A DNA stretch of 64,000 nucleotides from Caballeronia cordobensis (GCF_001544575.2 NZ_FCNY02000025.1:40589-104588), one strand, 5' to 3'; counted from the stretch's first letter, positions 16,360 to 25,012 are shown. Translations and numbers: made by a program. The notes: generated by a model not told the origin, from the sequence alone.

Positions 16360-17580
16360 GTGAGCGAAAAAGAACAGCAACTTCCGCCAGGCGCGCCGTC
16401 ATCGCTCGCGCTCGAAGCGCATCTCGCGCCATATGCCGCGCACTCGTCGCAATCGCGCGGACGGCGCTTTCACGAATCGCCGCCCGCCGCGCGCACCGAG
16501 TTCCAGCGCGACCGCGACCGCATCGTGCATTCGACCGCGTTTCGCCGGCTCGAATACAAGACGCAGGTCTTCGTCAATCATGAAGGCGACCTGTTTCGCA
16601 CGCGCCTCACGCACAGTCTCGAAGTTGCGCAGATCGCGCGGTCGGTGGCGCGCAATCTGCGGCTGAACGAAGATCTCGTCGAAGCCATTTCGCTCGCGCA
16701 CGATCTCGGCCACACGCCGTTCGGCCATGCCGGACAGGACGCGCTGCACGAATGCATGCGCGATCACGGCGGCTTCGAGCACAACCTGCAAAGCCTCGCG
16801 GTGGTCGATCAGCTCGAAGAGCACTACGGCGCGTTCAACGGCCTGAACCTGTGTTTCGAAACGCGCGAAGGCATTCTCAAGCATTGCTCGCGCGAAAACG
16901 CGCGCCGGCTCGGCGATCTCGGCGAACGCTTTCTCACGGGCAAGCAGCCTTCGCTCGAAGCGCAGATTGCGAATGTCGCGGATGAAATCGCGTACAACAA
17001 TCACGATGTCGACGACGGCCTGCGCTCCGGCCTCATCACGCTCGAACAGCTTTCCGAAGTGAGCCTGTGGCACACGCATTTCGACGCCGCGCGCGCCGAT
17101 TACCCGAACATCGAAGGGCGCAGGCTGATTCATGAAACGATCCGCCGCATCATCAATACGCTGATCGTCGATCTGATCGAGTCGACGAACCGCAATCTCG
17201 AACGCGTCGCGCCGCAATCGCTGGAGGACGTTCGCAACGCACCGTCGCTCGTTGCGCATACCGATGAAGTCGCGGCTCAGGCGGCGCAGCTCAAGCGCTT
17301 CCTGTTCAAGAATCTGTACCGGCACTACCGCGTGATGCGCATGGCGAACAAGGCGAAGCGCGTCGTGACGGGCCTTTTCGAAGCCTTCACCGACGACCCG
17401 CGTCTCTTGCCGCCGGCGTATCAGGCGCGTTTGCCGGTGGCGGAGGAATCGGCCAACGATGCGCCTTCATTGAGCCATGACAGCTCGCAGGCGCGCCTCA
17501 TCGCGCATTACATCGCGGGCATGACGGACCGCTATGCATTAAAAGAGTATCAACGCCTGTTTGTCATCGACAACAACTAA
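16360..17580 (+). CDS. dgt: dGTPase-like HD-domain triphosphohydrolase
   Basis: This is a deoxynucleoside triphosphate triphosphohydrolase of the HD superfamily, which removes PPPi from dGTP or other dNTPs. The GTG at 16360 follows GCGGAG and gives 406 residues. The N-terminal part has FRRLEYKTQVF and the metal site H...HD in RLTHSLEVAQ and SLAHDLGHTPFGHAG, then a later VADEIAYNNHDVDDG with the fourth ligand. This is the shorter dgt-like type common outside enterics, so true dGTP specificity is inferred. It is 44 bases after aroB. Confidence 0.92.
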   Translation: MSEKEQQLPPGAPSSLALEAHLAPYAAHSSQSRGRRFHESPPAARTEFQRDRDRIVHSTAFRRLEYKTQVFVNHEGDLFRTRLTHSLEVAQIARSVARNLRLNEDLVEAISLAHDLGHTPFGHAGQDALHECMRDHGGFEHNLQSLAVVDQLEEHYGAFNGLNLCFETREGILKHCSRENARRLGDLGERFLTGKQPSLEAQIANVADEIAYNNHDVDDGLRSGLITLEQLSEVSLWHTHFDAARADYPNIEGRRLIHETIRRIINTLIVDLIESTNRNLERVAPQSLEDVRNAPSLVAHTDEVAAQAAQLKRFLFKNLYRHYRVMRMANKAKRVVTGLFEAFTDDPRLLPPAYQARLPVAEESANDAPSLSHDSSQARLIAHYIAGMTDRYALKEYQRLFVIDNN

Positions 17581-17625
17581 GATCGCGCGTTTTGAAGCGC
17601 GAATCGTCTAAAAGGAGACTCATCG

Positions 17626-18951
17626 ATGAGCCGCAAGCCCTTGTTCCGCTCGATCCCGGCGGCCGCCGTTCTCATGTTCGGCGCGGCCACCGCCGCGCAC
17701 GCCGCGACGGAAATCCAGTTCTGGCACGCGATGGAAGCCGCGCTCGGCGAGCGCGTGAACGATATCGCCACCGACTTCAACAAGTCCCAGAGCGATTACA
17801 AGATCGTTCCCGTGTTCAAGGGCACGTATGACCAGACGCTCGCCGCGGGTATCGCGGCCTATCGCAGCGGCAACGCGCCCGCGATCCTGCAGGTCTACGA
17901 AGTCGGCACCGCAACGATGATGCAGGCGAAGAAGGCCGTCATTCCCGTCTCCGATGTCTTCAAGCAGGCGGGCGTGACGCTCGACGAAAAGGCGTTCGTG
18001 CCGACCATCGCCGGCTATTACAGCGACGCGAAGACCGGCCATCTAATCTCGATGCCCTTCAACAGTTCGACGCCCGTTCTCTACTACAACAAGGACGCGT
18101 TCAAGAAGGCCGGTCTCGATCCCAACCAGCCGCCGAAGACCTGGGCCGACGTCGAAGCCGACGCGAAGAAGCTGAAGGCCGCGGGTTATTCGTGCGGTTA
18201 TTCGTCGGGATGGCAAAGCTGGATTCAGCTCGAAAACTACAGTGCGTGGCATGCCGCGCCGTTCGCGACGAAGAACAACGGCTTCGATGGCCTCGACGCC
18301 AAGCTCGAGTTCAACAAGCCGCTGCAGGTCGCGCACATCACGTTCCTGCAGAAGATGGCGAAGGAAGGCAACTTCACTTACGTGGGCCGCAAGGACGAGC
18401 CGGTGTCGAAGTTCTATAGCGGCGACTGCGGGATCATCACGAACTCGTCGGGCTCGCGTGCGACCATCGCCAAATACGCCAAGTTCGATTACGGCGTCGG
18501 CATGATGCCGTACGACGCGAACGTGAAGGGCGCGCCGCAGAACGCGATCATCGGCGGCGCGAGCCTGTGGGTGTTGTCGGGCAAGGATCCGGCCGTCTAC
18601 AAGGGCGTCGCGAAGTTCCTCGCGTATCTGGCGACGCCGGAAGTCGCCGCGAAATGGCATCAGGACACGGGTTATCTGCCGGTCACGCAGGCGGCCTACG
18701 AGCTGACGCAGAAGCAGGGCTTCTACGACAAGAATCCGGGCGCGGACATCGCCATCAAGCAGATGATGAACAAGCCGCCGCTGCCGTACACGAAGGGCCT
18801 GCGCCTCGGCAACATGCCGCAGATCCGCACCATCGTCGATGAAGAGCTCGAACAGGTCTGGGCGGAAAAGAAGACGCCGCAGCAAGCGCTCGACGCATCG
18901 GTGCAGCGCGGCGACGAACTGTTGCGCCGCTTCGAGAAGACCGGCAACTAA
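17626..18951 (+). CDS. ugpB: sn-glycerol-3-phosphate-binding periplasmic protein
   Basis: UgpB captures glycerol-3-phosphate and glycerophosphodiesters in the periplasm for the UgpAEC importer. The 441-residue precursor has a Sec signal peptide ending AHA (24-26), then the TEIQFWHAM start typical of UgpB, FNSSTPVLYYNKDAFKKAG, and the WQSWIQLENYSAWH ligand-site region. AAAGGAG precedes the ATG. It is the first gene of ugpBAECQ. The 45-base gap after dgt has no clear Pho box, so phosphate control is known for the family but not visible here. Confidence 0.95.
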   Translation: MSRKPLFRSIPAAAVLMFGAATAAHAATEIQFWHAMEAALGERVNDIATDFNKSQSDYKIVPVFKGTYDQTLAAGIAAYRSGNAPAILQVYEVGTATMMQAKKAVIPVSDVFKQAGVTLDEKAFVPTIAGYYSDAKTGHLISMPFNSSTPVLYYNKDAFKKAGLDPNQPPKTWADVEADAKKLKAAGYSCGYSSGWQSWIQLENYSAWHAAPFATKNNGFDGLDAKLEFNKPLQVAHITFLQKMAKEGNFTYVGRKDEPVSKFYSGDCGIITNSSGSRATIAKYAKFDYGVGMMPYDANVKGAPQNAIIGGASLWVLSGKDPAVYKGVAKFLAYLATPEVAAKWHQDTGYLPVTQAAYELTQKQGFYDKNPGADIAIKQMMNKPPLPYTKGLRLGNMPQIRTIVDEELEQVWAEKKTPQQALDASVQRGDELLRRFEKTGN

Positions 18952-18958
18952 CACGCGC

Positions 18959-18983
18959 GCGCCCGCGTTTGCCGCGCGGGCGC
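18959..18983 (+). repeat. Hairpin between ugpB and ugpA
   Basis: GCGCCCGCG (18959-18967) and CGCGGGCGC (18975-18983) form a perfect 9-base stem with a 7-base loop and no T run. Hairpins placed after a binding-protein gene often protect its mRNA and raise its level over the permease genes, as in malE-malF. That role is inferred here. Confidence 0.6.
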
Positions 18984-19001
18984 CGGTTAAGGATCTAGCG
19001 C

Positions 19002-19886
19002 ATGGAAAAACGCTCTCGTTTCGATACGAGCGTCTTGCCGTATCTGCTCGTCGCGCCGCAACTCGCGATCACGGCGCTGTTCTTTCTGTGGCCCGCGGGC
19101 GAGGCGCTCTGGCAGGCCACGCAGAGTCAGGATGCGTTCGGCACGTCGAGCGAATTCGTCGGATTGGCGAACTTCAAACAGCTTTTCGCCGATCCGCTGT
19201 ATCTGTCGTCGTTCAACACGACGATGATCTTCTGCGCGCTCGTCACCGTGTCCGGGCTCGTGATCTCGCTGCTGCTCGCCGCGTGTGCCGATCGCGTGAC
19301 GCGCGGGGCGAAGGCGTATCAGACGCTGCTCATCTGGCCGTATGCGGTCGCGCCTGCGATCGCGGCTGTGCTGTGGTCGTTTCTGTTCAATCCGAGCATC
19401 GGGCTCGTGACTTACGCGCTCGCCAAGCAGGGCATCGTCTGGAATCACGCGCTCAACGGCACGCAGGCAATGTTCCTCGTCGTGCTCGCCTCCGTCTGGA
19501 AGCAGGTCAGCTACAACTTCCTGTTCTTCTATGCGGGGCTTCAGGCGATCCCGCAATCGCTGATCGAAGCAGCCGCCATCGACGGCGCCGGCCCCGTGCG
19601 GCGTTTCTTCGGCATTGCGTTGCCGCTCCTGTCGCCGACGTCTTTCTTTTTGCTCGTCGTGAATCTCGTCTACGCGTTCTTCGATACGTTCCCTGTCATC
19701 GATGCCGCGACCGGCGGCGGTCCCGCGCAATCGACCAAGACGCTCATCTACAAGATTTTCGCGGAAGGTTTCCAGGGGCTCGACATCGGCAGTTCGGGCG
19801 CGCAGTCGGTCGTGCTCATGGCGATCGTCGTTGGGCTGACGATCGTGCAGTTCCGTTTCGTCGAACGCAGGGTGCAATACTCATGA
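19002..19886 (+). CDS. ugpA: Glycerol-3-phosphate ABC transporter permease UgpA
   Basis: This is one of the two inner-membrane permeases of the Ugp importer. The 294-residue protein has six predicted helices and the MalF-type cytoplasmic EAA loop (EAAAIDGAGPVRRFFGIALP), which docks with UgpC. TGGGPAQSTKTL near the end is typical of UgpA. Its stop overlaps the ugpE start (ATGA), pointing to coupled translation. Confidence 0.95.
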   Translation: MEKRSRFDTSVLPYLLVAPQLAITALFFLWPAGEALWQATQSQDAFGTSSEFVGLANFKQLFADPLYLSSFNTTMIFCALVTVSGLVISLLLAACADRVTRGAKAYQTLLIWPYAVAPAIAAVLWSFLFNPSIGLVTYALAKQGIVWNHALNGTQAMFLVVLASVWKQVSYNFLFFYAGLQAIPQSLIEAAAIDGAGPVRRFFGIALPLLSPTSFFLLVVNLVYAFFDTFPVIDAATGGGPAQSTKTLIYKIFAEGFQGLDIGSSGAQSVVLMAIVVGLTIVQFRFVERRVQYS

Positions 19887-20728
19887 TCGAAAACCGCCGC
19901 GGCTTCGATATCTTCTGTCATGCGGTGCTGCTGCTGGGCGTCGCGCTGATCGTGTTTCCCGTGTACGTCGCGTTTTGCGCGGCCTCGATGAACTCGAAGG
20001 AAGTATTCAGCGTGCCGCTTTCGCTCGTGCCGAGCTCGCATCTCTTCGAGAACATCGCGCATATCTGGACGCGAGGCAGCGGCAATGCGGCGGCGCCGTT
20101 CGGCCTCATGCTGATGAACAGCCTCGTGATGGCGCTCGTGATCTCGATCGGCAAGATCACGGTGTCGATCATCTCCGCGTACGCGATCGTCTTCTTCCGC
20201 TTTCCGATGAAGAACCTCGCGTTCTGGTTGATCTTCATTACGCTGATGCTGCCGGTCGAAGTGCGTATCTTCCCGACGGTCGAAGTCGTTTCGTCGATGC
20301 ATCTGTCGAACACCTATGCCGGGTTGACGCTGCCCTTGATCGCCTCCGCGACCGCCACGTTTCTCTTCCGGCAGTTCTTCATGACCTTGCCCGATGAATT
20401 GATGGAAGCGGCGCGCATCGACGGCGCGGGGCCGCTGCGCTTTTTCTGGGACGTCGTGCTGCCGCTTTCGAAGACGAACATTGCGGCGCTTTTCGTCATC
20501 ACCTTCATCTACGGCTGGAATCAGTATCTCTGGCCGATTCTCATCACCAATCAGGTGTCGCTGCAAACGGCGGTGGTCGGCATCAAGAGCATGATCGCGT
20601 CGGGCGATACCGCGACGGAATGGCACTACGTGATGGCCGCGACGCTGCTCGCCATGCTGCCGCCGCTTGCCGTCGTACTGACGATGCAGCGCTGGTTCGT
20701 GCGCGGCCTCGTCGATTCCGAGAAATAA
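19883..20728 (+). CDS. ugpE: Glycerol-3-phosphate ABC transporter permease UgpE
   Basis: This is the second permease of the Ugp importer, with 281 residues and six helices. The EAA loop reads EAARIDGAGPLRFFWDVVLP. The family-typical NQYLWPILITN and the end AVVLTMQRWFVRGLVDSEK are present. The start overlaps the ugpA stop by ATGA, and ugpC begins 3 bases after its own stop. Frames upstream of 19883 are open but belong to ugpA. Confidence 0.95.
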   Translation: MIENRRGFDIFCHAVLLLGVALIVFPVYVAFCAASMNSKEVFSVPLSLVPSSHLFENIAHIWTRGSGNAAAPFGLMLMNSLVMALVISIGKITVSIISAYAIVFFRFPMKNLAFWLIFITLMLPVEVRIFPTVEVVSSMHLSNTYAGLTLPLIASATATFLFRQFFMTLPDELMEAARIDGAGPLRFFWDVVLPLSKTNIAALFVITFIYGWNQYLWPILITNQVSLQTAVVGIKSMIASGDTATEWHYVMAATLLAMLPPLAVVLTMQRWFVRGLVDSEK

Positions 20729-20731
20729 CAC

Positions 20732-21808
20732 ATGGCTGCGTTGAATCTGAAAGGCGTCAAGAAAACGTACGACGGCACGAACTACGTGCTGCACGGCATC
20801 GATGTGGCGATCGAAGACGGCGAGTTCGTCGTGATGGTCGGCCCTTCGGGCTGCGGCAAGTCCACGCTGCTGCGCATGGTCGCGGGTCTCGAGTCCGTGT
20901 CCGACGGCGCAATCGAAATCGGCGGCAAGGTCGTGAACAAACTGGAGCCGAAGGATCGCGACATCGCGATGGTGTTTCAGAACTACGCGCTCTATCCGCA
21001 CATGAGTGTCGCGCAGAACATGGCGTATGCGCTCAGAATCGGCGGTTTCGAGAAGAAGATCATCGAGGAACGGGTGACGAACGCTGCGCGCATCCTCGAA
21101 CTCGAACATCTGCTTGCACGCAAGCCGCGCGAGTTGTCGGGCGGACAGCGGCAGCGCGTCGCGATGGGCCGCGCGATCGTGCGCGAGCCCGCGGTGTTCC
21201 TGTTCGACGAGCCGCTTTCGAACCTCGACGCCAAGCTGCGCGTGCAGATGCGCCTCGAAATCCAGCGGCTGCATGCGCGTCTTGCGACGACGAGCCTGTA
21301 CGTCACGCACGATCAGATCGAGGCGATGACGCTTGCGCAGCGCGTCATCGTCATGAACAAGGGGCATGCCGAGCAGATCGGCGCGCCGACCGAAGTGTAC
21401 GAGCGTCCGGCGACGGTGTTCGTCGCGAGTTTCATCGGTTCGCCCGCCATGAATCTGCTCGAAGGGCGCATGTCGGAAGATGGCGCGACTTTTGTCGTCG
21501 CTGGCGACGGGCCTTCGCTGCCCTTATCCGGCGTCAGCAGCGCATTGCACGGGCGCGAGTGGATCATCGGCATTCGCCCGGAACATATGACGCCGGGCGC
21601 GGACGCCGCGGCAAGCGTCACGCTCGACGTCGATTCGGCGGAACTGCTCGGCGCGGACAATCTCGCGCACGGCAAGTGGGGCAAGCACGATGTGGCGGCG
21701 CGCTTGCCGCACGAGCACCGGCCGCAGCGCGGCGAGCGCCTGAGCGTGTCGTTGCCCGCGCGGCATCTGCATTTCTTCGATCCGTCCACCGGCCTGCGCG
21801 CGAATTAA
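20732..21808 (+). CDS. ugpC: Glycerol-3-phosphate ABC transporter ATPase UgpC
   Basis: This is the ATP-hydrolysing subunit of the Ugp importer, of the MalK/UgpC type. The 358-residue protein has Walker A GPSGCGKST (37-45), a Q-loop in VFQNYALYPHM, the signature LSGGQRQR near 135, Walker B VFLFDEPLSNLD and the switch His in YVTHD. A C-terminal regulatory TOBE domain starts near residue 235 (GIRPEHMTPG). It lies between ugpE and ugpQ with short gaps. Confidence 0.95.
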   Translation: MAALNLKGVKKTYDGTNYVLHGIDVAIEDGEFVVMVGPSGCGKSTLLRMVAGLESVSDGAIEIGGKVVNKLEPKDRDIAMVFQNYALYPHMSVAQNMAYALRIGGFEKKIIEERVTNAARILELEHLLARKPRELSGGQRQRVAMGRAIVREPAVFLFDEPLSNLDAKLRVQMRLEIQRLHARLATTSLYVTHDQIEAMTLAQRVIVMNKGHAEQIGAPTEVYERPATVFVASFIGSPAMNLLEGRMSEDGATFVVAGDGPSLPLSGVSSALHGREWIIGIRPEHMTPGADAAASVTLDVDSAELLGADNLAHGKWGKHDVAARLPHEHRPQRGERLSVSLPARHLHFFDPSTGLRAN

Positions 21809-21826
21809 AGGAAAGGAGTCGATGCG

Positions 21827-22582
21827 ATGAGAACCTGGCCTTATCCCGCGATCGTCGCGCATCGCGGCGGCGGCAAGCTCGCGCCCGAGAACACGCTCGA
21901 AGCCATCGACGTGGGCGCGCGTTTCGGCCACACGATGATCGAGTTCGACGCGAAGCTCTCCGCCGACGACGTCGTCTTTCTGTTGCACGATGACGCCGTG
22001 GATCGCACATCGAACGGCCGCGGCGCGGCGAAAGCGCTGACCTATGCGCAGTTGCGCGCGCTCGACGCGGGCTCGTGGTTCGGCGCGGAATTCGCGAACG
22101 CGCGCATGCCGACGCTCGCGCAAGTCCATGAGCGGTGCATGCAGCATGGGCTCGCGGCGAACATCGAGATCAAGCCGAGTCAGGGTCGCGACGTGGAAAC
22201 GGGCGTGCTCGTCGCGCGCGAGGCGGCGCGCCTGTGGGCGGACGCCGAAATCGCGCCGCTGTTGTCGTCGTTTTCGTATGCGGCGCTCGAAGCCGCGCGC
22301 GATATCGCGCCGACGCTGCCGCGCGGCATGCTTTATGAACGCGTTCCCGAGAACTGGCGCGCGCAGACGGCGGCGCTGGCGTGCGTGTCGCTGCACGCGA
22401 GCCATCGCGCGCTCGATGAAGCGCTCGTCGCGCAAATCAAGGATGCGGGCTTGCGCATCCTCGCCTACACGGTGAACGATCCGGCGCGCGCGCGTCTGCT
22501 CGCGCAGTGGGGCGTCGATGCAATCTGCACGGATCGCATCGACATCATCGGCGCGGACTTTCTGGATGCGCCGCCGGGCTGA
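21827..22582 (+). CDS. ugpQ: Glycerophosphodiester phosphodiesterase UgpQ
   Basis: UgpQ is a cytoplasmic enzyme that hydrolyses imported glycerophosphodiesters to glycerol-3-phosphate and an alcohol. The 251-residue protein has no signal peptide and shows the GDPD motifs: AHRGGGKLAPENTL (catalytic His and Glu), EFDAKLSADDVVFLLHDD (metal ligands and second His), and IEIKPSQG. The last strand region carries VDAICTDRID. AAAGGAG precedes the ATG. It closes the operon, with only 4 bases before the convergent DUF883 gene. Confidence 0.95.
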   Translation: MRTWPYPAIVAHRGGGKLAPENTLEAIDVGARFGHTMIEFDAKLSADDVVFLLHDDAVDRTSNGRGAAKALTYAQLRALDAGSWFGAEFANARMPTLAQVHERCMQHGLAANIEIKPSQGRDVETGVLVAREAARLWADAEIAPLLSSFSYAALEAARDIAPTLPRGMLYERVPENWRAQTAALACVSLHASHRALDEALVAQIKDAGLRILAYTVNDPARARLLAQWGVDAICTDRIDIIGADFLDAPPG

Positions 22583-22586
22583 GACG

Positions 22587-22964
22587 TCAGCGCACGCGCG
22601 CGAGCAGCACGCCCGCGACGAGCGCCAGCCCGCCGACGAGCACGATCGTCTGCCAGGGTCTTTCGTGGATGTAGGCGTCGGCGTCTTCGAACACGGCGCC
22701 CGCGCGCTGGCGCAGCGCGGCATGCGTGTCGTTCAGTCGTGCGCGCGCGCTGTCGAGGCGCTCGCCGATTTGCGCGCGTAGCGCGGCGGCATCGGCCGAT
22801 GTGCCTTCGGCCAGCGTGCTCTCGAGTTCGCTCAGGAGCGTACGGAGTTCGGAGCCGATATCTTCGGCTGCTTCACGGCCATGACGCGCCATGCGGCGCG
22901 CGCGGCGGCTCGTCGTGCTCCATGAATCTCCGATGGCGTCTCGCGTATTAGGCAGTGCGTTCAT
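22587..22964 (-). CDS. DUF883/ElaB/YqjD-family membrane-anchored protein
   Basis: The 125-residue protein has a long amphipathic, Ala/Arg/Glu-rich helical region and one C-terminal hydrophobic helix with glycines (IVLVGGLALVAGVLLA). This is the plan of ElaB/YqjD proteins, which are tail-anchored and in E. coli bind ribosomes in stationary phase; that role is not shown here. The start at MNALPNTRD is preceded on its strand by GGAGCG at 7 bases. A 14-residue upstream extension is possible but lacks a binding site. Confidence 0.85.
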   Translation of the reverse strand: MNALPNTRDAIGDSWSTTSRRARRMARHGREAAEDIGSELRTLLSELESTLAEGTSADAAALRAQIGERLDSARARLNDTHAALRQRAGAVFEDADAYIHERPWQTIVLVGGLALVAGVLLARVR

Positions 22965-23166
22965 AGATCGCTCCGTCGATGGATGAATCGTGGATGGCCC
23001 GCGCAATCGCTGCGGGGAAACTCATCATGCAGCAAATTCGATGCCGACGCTTCGTCATTGCGCAATACCTTGTGAGCGCGATCGTGGCGCGCCGTTTCAG
23101 ATATAGGCACGTAAGAACTGCAAGCTATTTCTTCCCGTGACGGTCACATTTACAAGGCGCGAATAC

Positions 23167-23212
23167 AAAAACGCCGACATGAATGAATCATGCCGGCGTT
23201 TTCTTTCTTTTC
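23167..23212. terminator. Bidirectional terminator downstream of ompW
   Basis: AACGCCGACATGA and TCATGCCGGCGTT pair with a single A-C mismatch around a short loop. The right side is TTTTCTTTCTTTT on the plus strand, and the minus strand reads TTTTGT after the stem. It serves ompW on the minus strand. The remainder of the 296-base region 22965-23260 holds the DUF883 ribosome-binding site and nothing else I can support. Confidence 0.8.
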
Positions 23213-23260
23213 GCGCTGGCAACGAATAATCGACGCTAGTTGCCCGCGAACAATTTCAAT

Positions 23261-23986
23261 TTAGAAGCGATAGCCTACGCGCAAATACGTGACGATCGGG
23301 TTGAGCGTGATTTTCGCTTGCGACTGGACATTCAGCGTGCCAACGGGCGTTTGCGCCTGCGTGTTCAACTTCGCCGTGGCCTTCAACGGAATGAACGACA
23401 CGGAGAATCCCGCGAACCAGTGTTCTGTGAAATTGTACGTCGCGCCGACATTAAACACGGGCGCCCACGAACTATCCGTGTCGACGGTGGTCGGACCATG
23501 CAGGACCGAGCCTTCGAACTGCTGGTTCGTGATTTGCGCGTCGGTGAACCAGGTGCGCGTCACGCCAATACCAACGTACGGACGGAACTTCGCCTGAGGA
23601 GCATTGAAGAAGTATTTGAACAGCAGCGTCGGGCTCCATTGCTTCGCGCTGCCGAGCGTGCCGAACCGCTCGAGGTTGCCGGTGCCCTTCAGGTCGAAGG
23701 TAGGCGGAATGCCCATCTCGAGTTCCGCGGCGATGTGATCGGTGGCGAAGTAACCTACGGTGAAGCCGGCCGTATCAGCGCTGGAAATGCCGGCGCCCGT
23801 GCCGGGAACATCGATATTGACCGGAGATCCGCCTACACTTGTTTCTTTGAGCGGACCGCTGCTGTCTTGCGGGGCAAAGTGAAACCAGCCTCCAGTTACG
23901 TAGATGGACCCAGCAGATTGCGCATGTGCCGCCGTTGACACACACGCTAATGCCGCGATCCCCGTGATGACTTGTTTTATTTTCAA
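23261..23986 (-). CDS. ompW: OmpW-family outer membrane protein
   Basis: This is an eight-stranded beta-barrel porin of the OmpW family, linked in other bacteria to small hydrophobic molecules and stress. A TTG start at 23986 gives a 241-residue precursor with the signal peptide MKIKQVITGIAALACVSTAAHA. It is supported by GGAGGAG 8 bases upstream on the minus strand, and no ATG gives a sensible leader. The family pattern is clear: SIYVTGGWFHFAP, the YFATDHIAAELEMG hairpin, the TLLFKYFF and YVGIGVTRTWF strands, and a final Phe for BAM recognition. It is monocistronic, with its own terminator. Confidence 0.93.
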   Translation of the reverse strand: MKIKQVITGIAALACVSTAAHAQSAGSIYVTGGWFHFAPQDSSGPLKETSVGGSPVNIDVPGTGAGISSADTAGFTVGYFATDHIAAELEMGIPPTFDLKGTGNLERFGTLGSAKQWSPTLLFKYFFNAPQAKFRPYVGIGVTRTWFTDAQITNQQFEGSVLHGPTTVDTDSSWAPVFNVGATYNFTEHWFAGFSVSFIPLKATAKLNTQAQTPVGTLNVQSQAKITLNPIVTYLRVGYRF

Positions 23987-24013
23987 TTTGTGCTCCTCCG
24001 AAAAAGCACGCTC

Positions 24014-24042
24014 ATTATGAACACAACATTTCACATTAACCA
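24014..24042 (-). promoter_or_regulatory. Possible ompW promoter
   Basis: The minus strand reads CATAAT (complement of 24014-24019), 28 bases upstream of the TTG start. At 17 bases spacing the -35 position is TGGTTA, a weak match. The local sequence is AT-richer than its surroundings. Confidence 0.3.
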
Positions 24043-24086
24043 TAGCGGTGCCGTAGAGCATTTTCCCTAGGGCAAAGAGCGGCTTT

Positions 24087-24152
24087 GGGGCCTCGTTGCA
24101 CGGCGCTTGCATGTGTTTCGTCCATGCCGCCGCAACGGCTCCGAGAGGCCCC
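24087..24152. repeat. Large imperfect palindrome upstream of the RAYT-like gene
   Basis: Nested arms pair in order: GGGGCCTC (24087-24094) with GAGGCCCC (24145-24152), GTTGC (24095-24099) with GCAAC (24132-24136), GGC (24102-24104) with GCC (24129-24131), and GCATG (24109-24113) with CATGC (24123-24127). The loop has 9 bases, and there is an 8-base bulge on the right arm. That is 21 base pairs in 66 bases. No T run follows, so it is not a terminator. Its size and bulged form resemble REP/BIME palindromes. Confidence 0.55.
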
Positions 24153-24192
24153 CGAACGGGGTAACACAAACGCGACCAACGGAAAATCCAGA

Positions 24193-24900
24193 ATGGCACG
24201 GCTTGCACGACTCTACGTTCCCGAACAGCCGCAGCATGTCATCCTGCGTGGTCTCGACCAGCAACCCGCCTTCGTCGACGACCAGGACTACGAGCTCTTC
24301 ATCGACTGCTTGAGGACTGCTTCACGTGATCACCACCTCTCCATCCACGCCTATGCGCTGATGCCGCAAGCGGTGCATCTGCTCGTCACGCCACGCGACG
24401 AAGCCAGCCTGCCCAAAGCGATGCAGGCGGTCGGGCGTCGCTACGTCGCGCACTTCAATCGCCGATACATGCGGCGCGGCACGCTCTGGGAAGGGCGTTA
24501 CCGTGCCACGGTCATCGAAGGCGAGCGTTACTTTCTGCTTGCCACGCGCGTCGTCGAAATGGCGCCGGTGCGCGCGCAACTCGTCGCGGCGCCGCAGGAC
24601 TACAAGTGGTCCAGCTTCCGTCATCATGTCGGGCTCGCGCTCGACGGCCTCATCACCGACCATCCTCTTTTCTGGTCGCTCGGGAACACGCCGTTCGAAC
24701 GCCAGCATGCCTACAAGGAGTTGTGCGAACAGCCGCTCGACGAGCGCGAGGCCAACCGTCTCCTGCAAGCAACGCTCAAAGGCTGGGTGCTCGGCAGCGA
24801 CGCCTATCGCGAATGGGCGTCGCATGCGGCCAATCGCCGGGTGTCGCCGCTGCCGCGCGGCCGCCCGCGCAAGATTCGCGAAACCCCGCAGCCCCAATAA
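24193..24900 (+). CDS. RAYT-like (Y1 transposase family) protein, probably domesticated
   Basis: The 235-residue protein matches REP-associated tyrosine transposases across its length: RLARLYVPEQPQHVILRG, a DYELFIDCL segment, GTLWEGRYRA, APVRA, and DYKWSSFRHH. The two catalytic features are altered. The HUH site normally read as NHVHLL is QAVHLL (Ala60-Val61-His62), and the Tyr of the usual RYIELNPVRA segment is Val120 in TRVVEMAPVRA. It is therefore unlikely to cut DNA by the standard mechanism. The C-terminus is basic (RGRPRKIRE), suggesting nucleic-acid binding. ATG 24193 is chosen because homology begins there; the frame is open further upstream. A terminator follows. Confidence 0.85.
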   Translation: MARLARLYVPEQPQHVILRGLDQQPAFVDDQDYELFIDCLRTASRDHHLSIHAYALMPQAVHLLVTPRDEASLPKAMQAVGRRYVAHFNRRYMRRGTLWEGRYRATVIEGERYFLLATRVVEMAPVRAQLVAAPQDYKWSSFRHHVGLALDGLITDHPLFWSLGNTPFERQHAYKELCEQPLDEREANRLLQATLKGWVLGSDAYREWASHAANRRVSPLPRGRPRKIRETPQPQ

Positions 24901-24931
24901 AGGCCTGGGCGGCAAGGCTGAATCAACAAAC

Positions 24932-24973
24932 GAAACGGCGTCTCGGATTTTGACCGAGCGCCGTTTCTTTTTT
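24932..24973 (+). terminator. Intrinsic terminator after the RAYT-like gene
   Basis: GAAACGGCG pairs with CGCCGTTTC and CTCGG pairs with CCGAG around a 7-base loop, with one unpaired T in the left arm. Six T residues follow. It isolates the RAYT-like gene from gltB. Confidence 0.9.
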
Positions 24974-25012
24974 ACGAAGATTGATACGTCCCCGTTTAAT
25001 TGGCTCCACTTT

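Noticed and set aside
17560..17625. Pho box upstream of ugpB
   Set aside because: CTGTTTGTCATCG has only partial likeness to one half-site, and no second repeat at 11 bases follows.
22965..23166. Small gene or sRNA between the DUF883 and ompW genes
   Set aside because: I found no start with ribosome-binding site, no promoter pair and no structure other than the ompW terminator.
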